Positions 1 through 12,268 of a DNA stretch of 64,000 nucleotides are shown here, in pieces (the first letter of the stretch is position 1; the number at the start of each line of letters is the position of its first letter). A program made the translations under genes and the position numbers. The notes under the pieces are model-generated. The model saw nothing but the letters and a program-made list of their open reading frames with translations. It had not been told where the DNA came from and did not search any database. The stretch spans positions 263,501 to 327,500 of the forward strand of contig JAQGDQ010000092.1 in assembly GCA_030141605.1 (NCBI GenBank), in the 5' to 3' direction. Source of the DNA: Tubiluchus corallicola (Eukaryota > Priapulida > Priapulimorpha > Priapulimorphida > Tubiluchidae).

Positions 1-2275
1 TGCCCGCGAGCTCAGAAACCGCTTTAGGTAAAGACAAATCAGGATTAGTTCCAAAACTGCAGACAGAGAAAGTAGCGACGTGAAAAATAATAATAAAACA
101 GACACAAAAAATAAGACAATGACGTCCCCAATGAGATAAGAAATACAGACACCTTTCTTTTTTAACGAACATTTTACCCGAAGTGACGAAGTTGGCACTT
201 AATGACGATTCAAACACAAAAAACTTCCATTGCGCGGCCTGGTCAAATCACGTGACCTAGAAATCCGGATTTAACAAGAGAACTGTCAAATCTCTGACAC
301 GGTTACAGAAACGGGCCTTTTTGCTTAATCATGTAAACTAGCTGTAAAAATAAAATATTCCAGCAGTGGTGATTAGCTTTTTGTCAACTGGCCCAAGACA
401 CTTAACGCCAGAACAAGGAAGCTCGCTGCTCTTAGCTCATTTGTTTAAACTAATTTGTTAATCAGTGCAGTACATCAAAGCAATCTCAAAAGCCGGCATT
501 TTATGCAGATCGCGTGGTCACCCATATCTCGCTGCACCTCACACCAGCGCATGAATAGCTGTTGTATAAAACACGTAGTGTAGTCTATTTAATTCGGCAG
601 CACCTACAGACACCCAACTTGTATTAGCCTACTTTGATTAATCGTTGTACAAATTAACTTATAAAACAAATTAGAAAAAACATGTTAAAGAACTAAGGTC
701 ACCACTTCCCCGATAAAGAAAAATTAAAGCTGTGAAATCAGCGTTTGCACGTCTCACCTTGGAGTAAATTGACGGAAATGGCGGGATTAAGGTTCGTTAC
801 ACTGCTGCAGCTCTGCTCAGAATGACAATTAGGCACGTAGTCCAGACCGGCTTAAATTCACATGAAATGGCAATTTGTTTCAGTGATCTTCTGTATCTCT
901 CGAGAGCAAGAACAAAGCTTGCGGAACTAACCTTCGGTGATAAGTTTAGACGATCTAAACAATTTGAATTCGCTTCTTGGTTGTTGAGTTGCAATGAGAC
1001 ACGCTACAACCTGTCTACCTACTCACATATCTATCTACATACTTACTTACCAACTAACCTGACTTCGTTCCTACCTACATGTCTACTTCCCTAACCATCT
1101 GCTTGCTGCCCAGCCGATACCGTCCCATCCAAATACATCAAACTAGCCCCCTTAAAAATGAGCACAGTCGATGATATATGAAGCCCGTTGAAATACGTGA
1201 GGCCAGCGTCTTTAAGAACTTTCTCGGAGATGAAGGTGCATAGCTGTCATGCAAGACTTCTTTAGAAGAACAGACAAAAGAACACCGAGTCCTGTCTAAT
1301 ATAACCACTAACACACGTATACTACTACAAATGTATTTAGAGAGGTCTGCAGCTCAAAAACTTTGAGTAGTTGGACCCAAATTTATAGTACTAGATGAGG
1401 GCAGATTTCTATTGAGTATAGTTGTCTTCTTTTAAGTCGTTAATTAAAATCAGTAACTTTAAGCTGCTAATTAAAGATAAAAAATGGATTCCCTGAAAAG
1501 ACAAAAAGAAAGCAAACAAGTCAAACAGATGGAAAATTAAATCTAGATTAAAAGTTCAATTAGAACAGTTAACACGTAATTTGGGTTGTCGGTGATGTTG
1601 GTGTCCTTCACTTGCTTTCTTTGCCTTATAAAGTTCTGAGCACATAACAAATAGCTGTTCTTGTTTGCCTTTTCTAAACTAGCAATTAATGGTGTAATTT
1701 CGCAAAGCGTTAGAACCAGGGCTGCCCGCATTTATCAAAATGAAACGTTGCGCTTTGCGTTTTTGTTGCACGCCAAAGCAAGTCATGAATCTAAATTAAA
1801 CACTCCATTTTGCATCTTCTTTACCTAAAGCCAGCAAGCTCTCTTTAAAGCATGTTGAAATCTTAAACCACAAAACAGTTAGTGGGCTGTGGTTATAAAT
1901 AATACATTTTATCGGTTTATGTTTATTCACGATAGGGGCTTTGGTAGCGTGATTTAAGAACTAACAAAAATAATACATTAGAAACATTGTCTATGACAAA
2001 CGAAATGTGAGCAGGCTAGGCACGTAGAGCTACAATCTCATTTCCAAGTCGTAGATCGATCAAAATTTTTGGCAATTAGCGTTTTTGTCTGGAGGTGGTT
2101 ATTTTGAAGTTCTTGACTTGGTTTTTGCTCCTTTGCTTAATAGTTGTAGCACCCATCAAAATTGTGTTTAATTATCGAGATATAAAAACTAATTCGTTAT
2201 TGACTGATCACAAGTTGTTCATTACGGAAACCAATGCCGGCGTCGTTAAGAGACAAACTTGAGAAAATACGTTTC
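1..2275. other. Non-coding stretch, nothing assigned
   Basis: AT-rich sequence with short, stop-littered frames only. I see no domain, no splice-bordered exon and no repeat structure beyond a weak CTAC/TTAC-rich patch near 1015-1090. The two overlapping frames at 797-1094 have no recognisable composition or motif and are treated as chance. Confidence 0.5.
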
Positions 2276-2278
2276 TAA

Positions 2279-2325
2279 GGGCCCGCACAGGCATGCCGTT
2301 TTCAGTTGCGCAACTAAAACTTGCA
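2279..2325 (+). repeat. Left terminal inverted repeat of the 2.9-kb element
   Basis: Matches the reverse complement of 5118-5164 with only a few mismatches over about 46 bp, including the shared palindrome AGTTGCGCAACT. It is followed inward by further TGCAA/TTGCA words, as in transposon subterminal repeats. Confidence 0.7.
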
Positions 2326-2949
2326 CAAATGAAAATTGCAGCAATTTTACTGGTGTGCCAAAATCAGATACGCAAACGTGCAATTTCAAATTGCTCAACT
2401 GTCACTATGGAAAATAATTTACTGAAGAGGTTATTTATTTTTATATTTATTTTATTCCTTCTCCGCATAGTACAAAAATACATATTTCATATTAAATTTA
2501 GCGTAAAAAATAAAATTATGTGTTACTCGAATGAATATATAAATTGCATTTCAAAATTTTGTGCATGACTAGAGAAACGTAAAAGTCCAGCTGGACGGAG
2601 GATACTTAAAGAGAACATTTGCTCACAATAACATCACCGAGCATTATTATGTTAAAATTTTGCAAGTTGATTGTTTATTCTTTGACTAAAAACTTTATAG
2701 TTATTACTATTTCATCTGTTAAGAGATTCGATTGCATCACAATACGATTTGCAAAAAAAAATTTACATACATCCAATCTTGCAAAATTACAGAATAATTT
2801 CCAACAGTGACTTCTTAAACCTCGACGCGGGACTAAAGTGAAAAAATCGTTAAAGCCTAAATGTACTATAGAGTTGCATATTTTAAAGACCATTTTTAAG
2901 TCAAAAATAACTCTCCTTTCGCTTAAAGACTGCAGTTCTAGATATGATT

Positions 2950-4260
2950 ATCTTGCTTGCTATATAATTTGTATAATTTAATCAGCATCTAGCATATAGA
3001 GACGTCTGGTAAAATAATGTTGCACATTTTCAATTAAATCAACAAGTGTTTTGTAATAAGGATTCCAAACGGGAATACAATACTCTAGCGGAGGTCTGAC
3101 GTACGATTTGTAAGCAGTAATTAAACAGTAAACGTTCTTAGTGTGAAAGCATGTAAAATTCATGTTCACAACTTTATGCTTTAGTAACCTGGCTCTTGCA
3201 ATATTTAGTGAATTTTACGTCTTAGCAGACAATAATTCCTACATCTTTACATTCTGCATTTGCATCTAGTTCAACTCCGTTAAGACAGTGCGTATTTTTC
3301 GGATTCGATGCGCCGATATGAAGGTAGGAACGTTTGTGAGTCGCAAATGGCAGTTGCCACTTGATTGCCCGAGAAACGCATGCAGCCTTAGAGAGGTTTC
3401 ATAAATACATCGAAAAGGTGCGATTAATAAATTTAATAAATTCGGCTAATTTAATAAAAATGATGTACGGGGAGCTCATCGGATGTATAACTGCATTTAG
3501 CGTTCAACACCACTAAAATTTTGCTTCGTTCATTAACACTATCAATAAAAACATTATCAGGAATACACCAACAGAATCATTACCATGTGTATAATTTTCT
3601 GTATGTAAAACTTCAAATAAACATTGTACTTTGACTTCACCGTCCTCTAACATGCGTCCATAGTACAGTAATGGGACAATTCAACTTCTGCCTCTTGAAA
3701 TTCAGCTACATCGCCTGAATTTAAATACGAACTATGTGCACATCTCTAATTTGGATTTGAAACGGCTTATTTTTATATTTTTACATTATAACATACCCCC
3801 AGGAGTATGTCTCCAACGCCAAAATAGCTTTTTGTACGCTGTAATGATTTCACAAAGCTGGGATATCTTTCTTGGCCGAACAGGTTTTATAAGGAACCAA
3901 ACGTGCAACTCCTTTTCGCCAAATTTGAGCAAAGACCTACAGCAACGCAAACAAAAATTCCTGAGGCCAGTCAATAGTACTGATATATTCACTAAAACAG
4001 TTGTCATTTGCGTTCCGAAAGTCATAGTACCCAATGGTTTCATCTGCAATACATCTGCAATTGTTCTGCTGTGCATATTTGAAAAAATACGCTATTATGG
4101 TCGAATGTTAATTGTGGTTCTGATACGGTAACTTGGCTGACGTTTAAGTCATTTGACGTAAAAAGTATGTCCAAAATATTATTTCCTCTCATAGGACTTT
4201 CCGCACATTGAGTTAATCCATTTTCTAGTATGAAATTCATAAAACTTTCATATAAATTCG
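2950..4260 (-). mobile_element. Decayed CR1/Jockey-like LINE fragment
   Basis: Read on the minus strand, the pieces of a non-LTR retrotransposon ORF2 appear in their usual order but in different frames. First, 4240-4040 gives the end of the apurinic-type endonuclease (GLTQCAESPMRGNNILDIL, then FDHNSVFF). Second, near 4030-3960 the linker reads RNANDNC followed by STIDWPQEF. Third, around 3880-3790 comes the linker before the reverse transcriptase (VPYKT, LCEIITAYKKLFWR). Last, 3169-2978 gives the post-RT region (ITAYKSYVRPPLEYCIPVWNPY, then IENVQHYFTRRLYML). Most of the reverse transcriptase between about 3780 and 3170 is not recognisable. Several frame changes and stops make it a dead copy. 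It sits inside the 2279-5164 inverted-repeat element, so it inserted into that element, or the two share an older history. Confidence 0.7.
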
Positions 4261-5117
4261 ATTGAGGGTACCTAAAGTTTTTCCAATCAATTAAGGTTGC
4301 ATGTATGCGTGTATTATTGATTCATAAAAAATAAATAGACACCGGAAACATAGGACTTACCCAATAACGAACCAGCGATTAGTGAAAGGACAGTTTGATA
4401 AGCATAAATTTAAATTCTAATATTCTAATTTAAATTTAAATTTTAATATTTAAATAAGCTCTATGACGGCTTTCCGGCTCATCAGAGTAAAATATTTGGT
4501 TTTTGTCGGATACGTCCAAATAGTTTTGATGAACTGCTGCGTATTATGGGCTGTACATTACCTATTTCGACATCAAGTAGAGAAAAAACAATACCTGAGA
4601 GAAACGGCTCTCATCTTTTGGCTTCTCTTACTACTCTATGTAAACTTACGTGGGCATGTTTTTCAATATAACCTATGCAAAATTTAAAGTTACTCGTCTA
4701 GCAGCTGTATGTTGGCATACATTATGATAATAGCAAAAACTGAATAAATGGAAACAACCTATGCAGTTTAAAAGCCCGAAATTCAAATTGAAATGTTGTT
4801 TAGCCTTATCAGTTTACATATGAAAAGGTTAATTATTTAGTCGTGCGAATTTTATATAGTTCGTATATTTGGAGTATAGGCTTCTAGGAACTTAAGTGAC
4901 CAACCAGGAGTATAAGCGCTGTCTATCATTGTGAAAGGCCGCAGTAGTAGGAAAAAACTCAGCAGTGGGCAGCAGAAATGTTTTTGTATTGAGCCGTGGT
5001 CGCATGCGCTGTTCATTTTCAAAATTTAACATTTTGGTCTCCAGTTTTTAAATTTGTTACCGATTCTCTCAAAAGATGGTATCAATGCTCTCACTGACTT
5101 CAGTTATTTACAGATTT

Positions 5118-5164
5118 TGCAACTTTTAGTTGCGCAACTGAAAATTGCATGTCTGCGCGGGGCC
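5118..5164 (-). repeat. Right terminal inverted repeat of the 2.9-kb element
   Basis: Inverted partner of 2279-2325. The element ends at GGGGCC and is followed directly by TAA at 5165-5167. Confidence 0.7.
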
Positions 5165-5167
5165 TAA

Positions 5168-6040
5168 CAATTTTTACTATTTGGCGTTTTTCTTAGTTGT
5201 CGATCACTTTTCGTCAGTCGTTTAGTTGTTTTTGTATGGCACCAACTTTGTCCGCTTTCAAAACTCCACAAACGCAAAGGCTGCCACAGATAAAGTTTAA
5301 AATAATATGCGTTACTTTGCCATTTCTTATGCCGTCTATTCTCTTTGGAAATTTTTATCAATTAATGAACGAGCAAACTCTATTAATATCATGGGTCAGT
5401 TGGATTTTTCTACCATCGCGCATCGCTTTCTTCATCTACACACTGAAATGGTAGTGGTATCTAAAAATGGTGCTCCTATCTAAAATCATGTTTTGCTATC
5501 GAGGTATACTGGTTGCTGATCGATAAGAGACTGATTACGTAATGTTAAAATTAATGGCAGAAAGGGCGGAAAGCTGTAGGAAAAGTATGTTTGTCTAAAT
5601 ACGCCAAAAGTCTAGCTAATTAATGGTTAATGGTTATTCATTAATCGTTTTAAATTATATGATGGAAGAGAAAATTCCGGTAAGATATAGAGCAAAAGGC
5701 GGCAAAAAATTTGGCCTTCACAATATATTGTAATTTCCTGAAAATACTTAACAAAAATATTTATTTATCTACATGAAGTAACCTTAATTAAACCTGTAAT
5801 TTAATAACATTAATTATAAATAAACACGTTTCTCTCGCTTGAAGAACACTTTGGGAAATATGGATCAAGATTAAAGCCAGTGGAATGAACGCACACATTA
5901 ACAGATCTATAGATACGGTTGTCTCTTTCCAAAAGATGTTTATTATGTTTAACCAGAAACCGAAATGTCGCGATTAATTATTTCTATCCTCACTATAGGG
6001 AGCACTAGGGGCGTATCTTATAAAGGATCGTATTTGAAAG
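5168..6040. other. Non-coding stretch, nothing assigned
   Basis: AT-rich, with no coding signal I can support. The short frames at 5164-5454 overlap on both strands and have no known motif. Confidence 0.45.
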
Positions 6041-6044
6041 GCAG

Positions 6045-6100
6045 CTTTGACGATGACGAGGGCGAAGACGATAACGACGATGACGACAGCGAGGTTGCCT
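6045..6100 (+). repeat. Imperfect GAC/GAT trinucleotide repeat
   Basis: A short run of GACGATGACG-type trinucleotides. The same class of imperfect trinucleotide sequence recurs at 7937-8406, 15655-15770, 30361-30425 and 39993-40213. Confidence 0.7.
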
Positions 6101-6361
6101 GCAACTTATTACTAGCAGTTGATGCAATCTAATGTTATTTTTCTTTTGCAAGATGTAAATTTGCTAGTAAATAAAGCTCGAGTCATGAAGTCTCAACGGT
6201 TTCAACTGATGGATAATATAAACACTTGAAAGACTAAAATTGAACGGCAAAATGGGAATGAAATCAATAACCAGTTTGTTTTGAGGAACAGAGAAGTGCA
6301 GTTTATTAGGTTTGTTTGTTGGAGGCAAGCTCCTAAACAAAAGTTTTGTGATTGTGAGATG

Positions 6362-6534
6362 TGTGTGAGAAGAGAAAGAGAGAGAGAACAGACTGAAAGG
6401 AAAAGCGGGAAAAGGCAAGGAAGCAAGTATGAAAGACAAAGCAAGAAGATGAGCCAAAGAATGAAAAAGGAAAGAGATAAGCAAATAAAAGAATGGAAAA
6501 TTAAAAGAATAAATGAATGGATAGATGAATGAAA
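6362..6534 (+). repeat. Purine-rich tract leading into the GAAC array
   Basis: Almost continuous purines on the plus strand (GAGA, AAAGG and GAAGA words) grade into GAATGGATAGATGAATGAAA, then into the tetranucleotide array. This looks like the decayed left shoulder of the array. Confidence 0.6.
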
Positions 6535-7780
6535 GAACGAACGAACGAACGAACGAACGAACGAACGAACGAACGAACGAACGAACGAACGAACGAACGA
6601 ACGAACGAACGAACGAACGAACGAACGAACGAACGAACGAACGAACGAACGAACGAACGAACGAACGAACGAACGAACGAACGAACGAACGAACGAACGA
6701 ACGAACGAACGAACGAACGAACGAACGAACGAACGAACGAACGAACGAACGAACGAACGAACGAACGAACGAACGAACGAACGAACGAACGAACGAACGA
6801 ACGAACGAACGAACGAACGAACGAACGAACGAACGAACGAACGAACGAACGAACGAACGAACGAACGAACGAACGAACGAACGAACGAACGAACGAACGA
6901 ACGAACGAACGAACGAACGAACGAACGAACGAACGAACGAACGAACGAACGAACGAACGAACGAACGAACGAACGAACGAACGAACGAACGAACGAACGA
7001 ACGAACGAACGAACGAACGAACGAACGAACGAACGAACGAACGAACGAACGAACGAACGAACGAACGAACGAACGAACGAACGAACGAACGAACGAACGA
7101 ACGAACGAACGAACGAACGAACGAACGAACGAACGAACGAACGAACGAACGAACGAACGAACGAACGAACGAACGAACGAACGAACGAACGAACGAACGA
7201 ACGAACGAACGAACGAACGAACGAACGAACGAACGAACGAACGAACGAACGAACGAACGAACGAACGAACGAACGAACGAACGAACGAACGAACGAACGA
7301 ACGAACGAACGAACGAACGAACGAACGAACGAACGAACGAACGAACGAACGAACGAACGAACGAACGAACGAACGAACGAACGAACGAACGAACGAACGA
7401 ACGAACGAACGAACGAACGAACGAACGAACGAACGAACGAACGAACGAACGAACGAACGAACGAACGAACGAACGAACGAACGAACGAAGAAGAAGAAGA
7501 AGAAGAAGAAGGAAGAAGAAGAACGAACGAACGAACGAACGAACGAACGAACGAACGAACGAACGAACGAACGAACGAACGAACGAACGAACGAACGAAC
7601 GAACGAACGAACGAACGAACGAACGAACGAACGAACGAACGAACGAACGAACGAACGAACGAACGAACGAAGAACGAACGAAGAACGAACGAAGAACGAA
7701 CGAAGAACGAACGAACGAACGAACGAACGAACGAACGAACGAACGAACGAACGAACGAACGAACGAACGAACGAACGAAA
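6535..7780 (+). repeat. (GAAC)n tetranucleotide microsatellite, about 1.25 kb
   Basis: About 950 bp of nearly perfect GAAC units (6535-7487), then a GAA trinucleotide block (about 7487-7522), then a second GAAC block to about 7780. The second block is broken near 7670-7710 by repeated GAAGAAC units. A tetranucleotide has no stop codon in any frame on either strand here, which creates three frames of 425-433 codons made of the cycles E-R-T-N and F-V-R-S. These are artefacts, not genes. The array length in the assembly may differ from the true length. Confidence 0.97.
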
Positions 7781-7936
7781 AAAACAGCAATCGAATGAAC
7801 AAATGAATAAAAAACTATAAATTAAAACGTCAACGAGCGTGGAACGTCAACTGTAACGTGCTTTTTGTATATCCTGAGAAGATACTATATAACTACATGA
7901 GGAAAAGGAAGAAGACAATAATAATGCCATAGTAAT

Positions 7937-8406
7937 GATGATATTAATGATATTGCAGCACCTGACAATGATAATGGCAACGATTGCAATGACGACAATG
8001 ATGAAGATGCTGCTGTTGCTGATAGTGGTGCTTGTAGTGGGTGCGGCAGCGCTGGTGGTCACAGTGATGGTGATGACCATGACGGTAATCATGGTGATGG
8101 TAATGATATACATGCTACTCAAAACTATATTCTAATATTACCAACATTTAGCGCTTTGTAAATTTGTAGCTACATGACAAAAGACTGACTGAGGAAATGG
8201 ATGTGAACAGCAGTCGGAGAAAAACGGCGACTGAGCAAAGATCGACAAATAAACCGACCATCATGGTAATCATCATCACAATGACCATCACCAACACCGC
8301 CACCGTCATCGTCACCATCAGCGGCAGCAGCTGCAGTTTCATCATTGTCGTCATCGCCGTCTTTGTCATTATCATCGTCAGGTGTTGCAAAATCATTAGT
8401 ATCATC
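7937..8406. repeat. Foldback of imperfect ATG/GAT trinucleotide repeats
   Basis: The left arm, about 7937-8101, matches the reverse complement of about 8258-8406. Both arms read (with differences) GATGATAYTAATGATWTTGC, then the shared word ACCTGAC, then ATGATAATG, then GACGACAATGATGAA, in the same order. The loop is about 155 bp. The arms are hydrophobic in several frames and give spurious frames rich in Met, Val and Ile. This is more than composition, since the order of variant triplets is kept between arms. Confidence 0.7.
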
Positions 8407-8409
8407 AAA

Positions 8410-10500
8410 CGGAAACCAAGAAACATTTTCATGTCAACTTAGGAAAATTACAATTACTGCCAATATGCTAAAACTACTCTAATATGTGTCCTGGTTTAAT
8501 TATTTAATAAAAATAATTGACAATAAAATATTAAATATTTTTAATGCAGTTTACGTGATAATCAGATGCATTTTACAAAAGATTTAAAAAAGTAAGAGAT
8601 GAAAGACCATCGAAATTAGTAAAAAATTAATTCATAAGATATCTAAGAGAATGCCACATTGATTAATTAATAAAAGCAAATTGATTTCTGTTCCTGGAAT
8701 TATTTGGTCGACCTTTCCCAGTGGCCGCTCTTGTCTGGCAATTACCCACCTCCACTTGCCTTTTCATTACGTAGCAAAAATGTGCTAATATGTTTTACTT
8801 TTATTTTTAATTTTGTTAAAAGTTTATTTCAGCAAAAAAAATACCATAAAAGATAAAAATTACACTAAGAACTGACAAACATATGGATGCATAAGGTGCA
8901 CCTGACATATATTAACCAGTCGCCTACTGGACTTTTTGTTCTTTTTTCTCAACCGAATGTAGTCGCCTGGCTGGACAGATTCTCAGCGGCAAAACGATAA
9001 TTTATATATATATATATATATATACAAGAGAAAATTTCTTTTCTGCACTGTGCGATTTCCAGCGACTCGCTCATTAAGCAACAATTTAATGCAAGATTAA
9101 ATGTAACTGTCTTATCTTGACATTTCAAAGGATTAATAATTTCCAAAGGGATTAATTTGCAGTATACGCGAACGGAGGACTGAAATTAATGCAGCAAGTT
9201 GAAGGGATTATTTTCTAACACGACGCCCATTAGCATTTTACTGCACATAAAACGTTATAAATCATCAACAATTTCTTGAAATTCCATGAATGGTATATTG
9301 GAAAGCTGCAACTTCTGAGCAGCCGCACCTTCTGCTGCTTTGCATGTTATTGGATTTAAAAACGTCAAAATCAGCGACCATATGAAAATCATCTCTGTTC
9401 TGCAAATTTTCAAAGCTTTCATGGTATTATCCAAACACCCAGATCAGTCAATTACAACAAAACTTATACTGCAAAAAATACAAAAACTTGGCCGAATTTT
9501 GGCTTTCCCTTCGTGAAATTTTCGACACAGATTCTATCTGCTTTTTTGGATTGCTTTACTTTACCGACTCGAAACGTTTCAAGGAAATGTGTAGAATGAT
9601 TTTCATATTATCTCTGCTTTTAACGGATTTCAATTCGCGCTGGATTCACCATGAACTAAGGTTTATTCAGTGTTAAGTTTAGCTCACTTTATAGCATCTA
9701 GTATATATGAAGTGGACAAACAATGCACGAGGTTTTTTTAATTTACTTATTAAACGTATACGTTTAAATCTGTTTTAAAATTGAAAATCGGGTTTACTAA
9801 GCATTCATCCATGTTCATTGAGGTTTTTCCTAAACCTTGAAAAGCACCTTTAAACAGCACTTAAACGCGTTCTAAATTTCAAATTCAGACAATTTTTGCA
9901 GTTTGATGATTAAGGTTCTTACTGCCACAGCTTGACCGGTCATGTAATTTCCCTAATTTTACACTTAATGTCTTGTTATTTATTTTATATTTCTGTGCCA
10001 AAACATTAAAGTGGATAAATAAATAATGATTATTAATCAAATATAACTGACTCTCAAAAGCGAGCCATACTTAACCAGGATATTCTCCTTGCCACAAGAC
10101 TTGTTTTTCATATCTTTCTCGACCTTTTCATAAAGCAGCGTCACGTGTGGATGAATAACTGTCATGCTTTTAGTGCTATCATTTCAATGTCCTCTTTTAC
10201 GAGGATCCAAGCATGGAATCATTGAATGGCCATTAGCGTCGCTTTCGGCGAAGATTTGTTGAGACGTAAAAAATCCGACGCACCTTTTAGTGGCTGTGGT
10301 TGACAAACTGCGCTTCTTTGACAGGGTGCTTTGTCAACGATTTTATTTTACGTTGACATTATTAATGCATTTCTTCCACCTCAAGAAAGAGTGCTTTACT
10401 CTTGCGGCTGGCTTGGAAAAAAGACAGTGGAACGTTAAAGTGCCAAACAGGAAGATAATCTGGGAACACCTTTCCCAGAGATAGTCTAACTTTCAAAGTA
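8410..10500. other. Non-coding stretch
   Basis: AT-rich with a short TA run at 9001-9024. The frame at 9488-9676 (62 codons) and the frame at 10290-10484 (64 codons) have no recognisable motif or splice structure, and I do not call them. Confidence 0.45.
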
Positions 10501-10512
10501 TATATATATATA

Positions 10513-10572
<60 letters not shown>

Positions 10573-10630
10573 TGCGTGCGTGTGTGTGTGTGTGTGTGTG
10601 TATGTGTGTGTGTGATCAAATATATATATA
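10501..10630 (+). repeat. (TA)n-(TG)n-(TGCG)n compound microsatellite
   Basis: TA dinucleotides (10501-10513) pass into a TG run with a central TGCG block (about 10515-10612), ending again in TA (10619-10630). It directly abuts the left end of the 10631-12175 inverted-repeat element. Confidence 0.95.
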
Positions 10631-12175
10631 GGCATTGTGTAAAACTGGGTATTCTATAGAATGCCTAGGCATTTTATAGCATGTCAAAACAAACCAGAAA
10701 AAAGTGTCTAAAATAACCCATTCTATACTTTTCCTAGGCATTTTACAGAATGTCGAACAAATTTTAGTTAATACAGAAATAAAACATATGAATCTGGCCG
10801 CAGTCTTAATTCCTAGCTAAAGGAAGTGATCTGCCTGACTGAGCATCATGTCAGAGACCGTGATGTTGTACCCATTACTAGTAAAACAATTGACTCACCG
10901 GTATATTTGAACTGCTTGCTTAACTAATTTAGTACATTGTATAATGCATAGTGCAAATACCTATGAAAAGTTCGATTCAACACGAATTATGTTCATTTTA
11001 CACATCGCCAATGTCACTTAGCGCATTTTGTATAAATCCCAGCTATTATACAAAACGCCTAAACAAAGTGTGAAAAGCCGCAGCAAAAAGATTTATTTCA
11101 CAGTTTTCTCGAAATGCATAGATATTGTATCCAATATGCACTATATTGGAGGACTGATTCAATAGTCAAGCATCATATGCAAGTAAAGAATGCACATATT
11201 TTGAAGTTTTATGCTTTCTTGAGGAAAAACGAAGATTTTCCCTATTATGTGAAGAAAAGAGTCCTAGCTGGTGCGCTGTTGCCGGCAATATTCTACAGCT
11301 CCCAGAGTTGGAATACTGATAATAGGACTTATATGCCTTGCTCTACATATATGGGGTTAATAAAAGCTTTATTGGGCGTCAGACAGACTACCTGTAACGA
11401 CCTTGCTTTAATTAATCTATCTCCTTTAGTTTGGCTACGGTCTAGGCAGCAGAAAATATGGGCAAAACTTATGAGAAATACTTTTCGCCATGAACCTTTA
11501 TGTGTGTGGTGGGGTTTTGTGTTTGTTGGGTTGGTTTGGGGTTTTGTTGGTGTTTAACCTACTTGGATCTCGAAACTCCTCGTTTTGAATCGACAATTGT
11601 TGGAGCACCATCGGAGAAGCTTCACAAGAATGCGTCTTCATTCACATAGGCTGCGGATAGAAACGGGTAGATGGGCGAGACAGCCAAGGGAAAATAGGTT
11701 ATGTCTTTGCGGGGACATTCAAAATGAGAAACACGTTATACAGACATGCCCCCTAACATCTAATATTAGAAACCGAAACTCACTTCTTTGAGCACCCTAA
11801 TTGTTACATAATATGTCATGAAATTTTGCAACTTTTATGCTGATGTACTAATTAGTATGAAGTGAATGTCGTGTAGTAAAGTGAATAAATGGTGTGACAT
11901 CAGTTCTGCATATAGACATTTTGCTTATAAATTTACCTTTGTGTTCTTCAACAGTTTTTAAGTATTATACCTTGTATGTATAACACAGTTTTTAATGCTG
12001 TAACCTTGAGTAGAAAATGTGCATAAAGTGACATTTGGACTAAAATCACTAATGTATCGATTGTGGCATTTATCTCGTTCTTCATGTATACATGTAATTT
12101 GATTTAGTCAATAAACTACATACATACATATGAAATGACTAGGAATTTTATAAAATGTCTAAATTTTACACAGCC
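10631..12175. mobile_element. TIR element with palindromic subrepeats, hosting a LINE
   Basis: The left end GGCATTGTGTAAAA and the right end, read on the other strand, GGCTGTGTAAAA start an inverted repeat of about 45 bp that continues with CTAGG and TTTTA words. TATA lies outside both ends (10627-10630 and 12176-12179), but the left flank is a TA microsatellite, so a target duplication is weakly supported. Inside there are many short palindromes (ATTCTATAGAAT, GCCTAGGC, and GCATTTTGTATAA facing TTATACAAAACGC). The segment 10725-10785 has a homologous copy at 60533-60592, which supports a dispersed family. A LINE 3' end lies within. No transposase was seen. Confidence 0.5.
11090..12131 (+). 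mobile_element. 5'-truncated LINE, RT tail and CCHC-like end
   Basis: The frame 11114-11557 reads as the region downstream of a LINE reverse transcriptase (ILKFYAFLRKNEDFPYYVKK, then GALLPAIFYSSQSW, then IKALLGVRQTTCNDL). The frame 11585-11791 reads RLRIETGRWARQPRENRLC followed by a CxCx-H-C cluster (CLCGDIQNEKHVIQTCP), the cysteine/histidine motif usual at the end of such ORFs. A TG/GGG-rich patch at about 11500-11562 breaks the frame between the two. The 3' UTR runs to AATAAA near 12109 and a short CATA tail (12118-12131), typical of a LINE 3' terminus. It is a dead insertion. Confidence 0.75.
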
Positions 12176-12268
12176 TATAACATATGTGTCACTAGCAGCC
12201 AGACTAAGCTATAGAACTTTATAAGCTGAAAATCCTGGCTATAAGCAATTTAATAATTATAGCACGAG

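Larger units (their letters stand above)
2276..5167. mobile_element. Harbinger-like TIR element with TAA target duplication
   Basis: A pair of terminal inverted repeats of about 46 bp bounds 2279-5164. The left end begins GGGCCCGCACAGGCATGCCG. The right end, read on the other strand, begins GGCCCCGCGCAGACATGCAA. Both continue without a gap into a shared stretch holding the palindrome AGTTGCGCAACT (2307 region and 5129 region). The trinucleotide TAA stands directly outside each end (2276-2278 and 5165-5167). A 3-bp TWA duplication with GC-rich GGG/GGC ends is characteristic of PIF/Harbinger transposons. No transposase could be recognised inside, so it is probably non-autonomous or decayed. A LINE relic occupies its middle (about 2950-4260, minus strand). 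The family assignment is inference from the ends alone. Confidence 0.65.

Noticed and set aside
6501-7820. Three overlapping frames of 425-433 codons
   Set aside because: They are translations of a GAAC tetranucleotide array, which has no stops in any frame; not genes.
7847-8442. Hydrophobic Met/Val/Ile frames that look like membrane proteins
   Set aside because: Both arms of a trinucleotide foldback; the apparent similarity of the opposite-strand frames is explained by the inversion.
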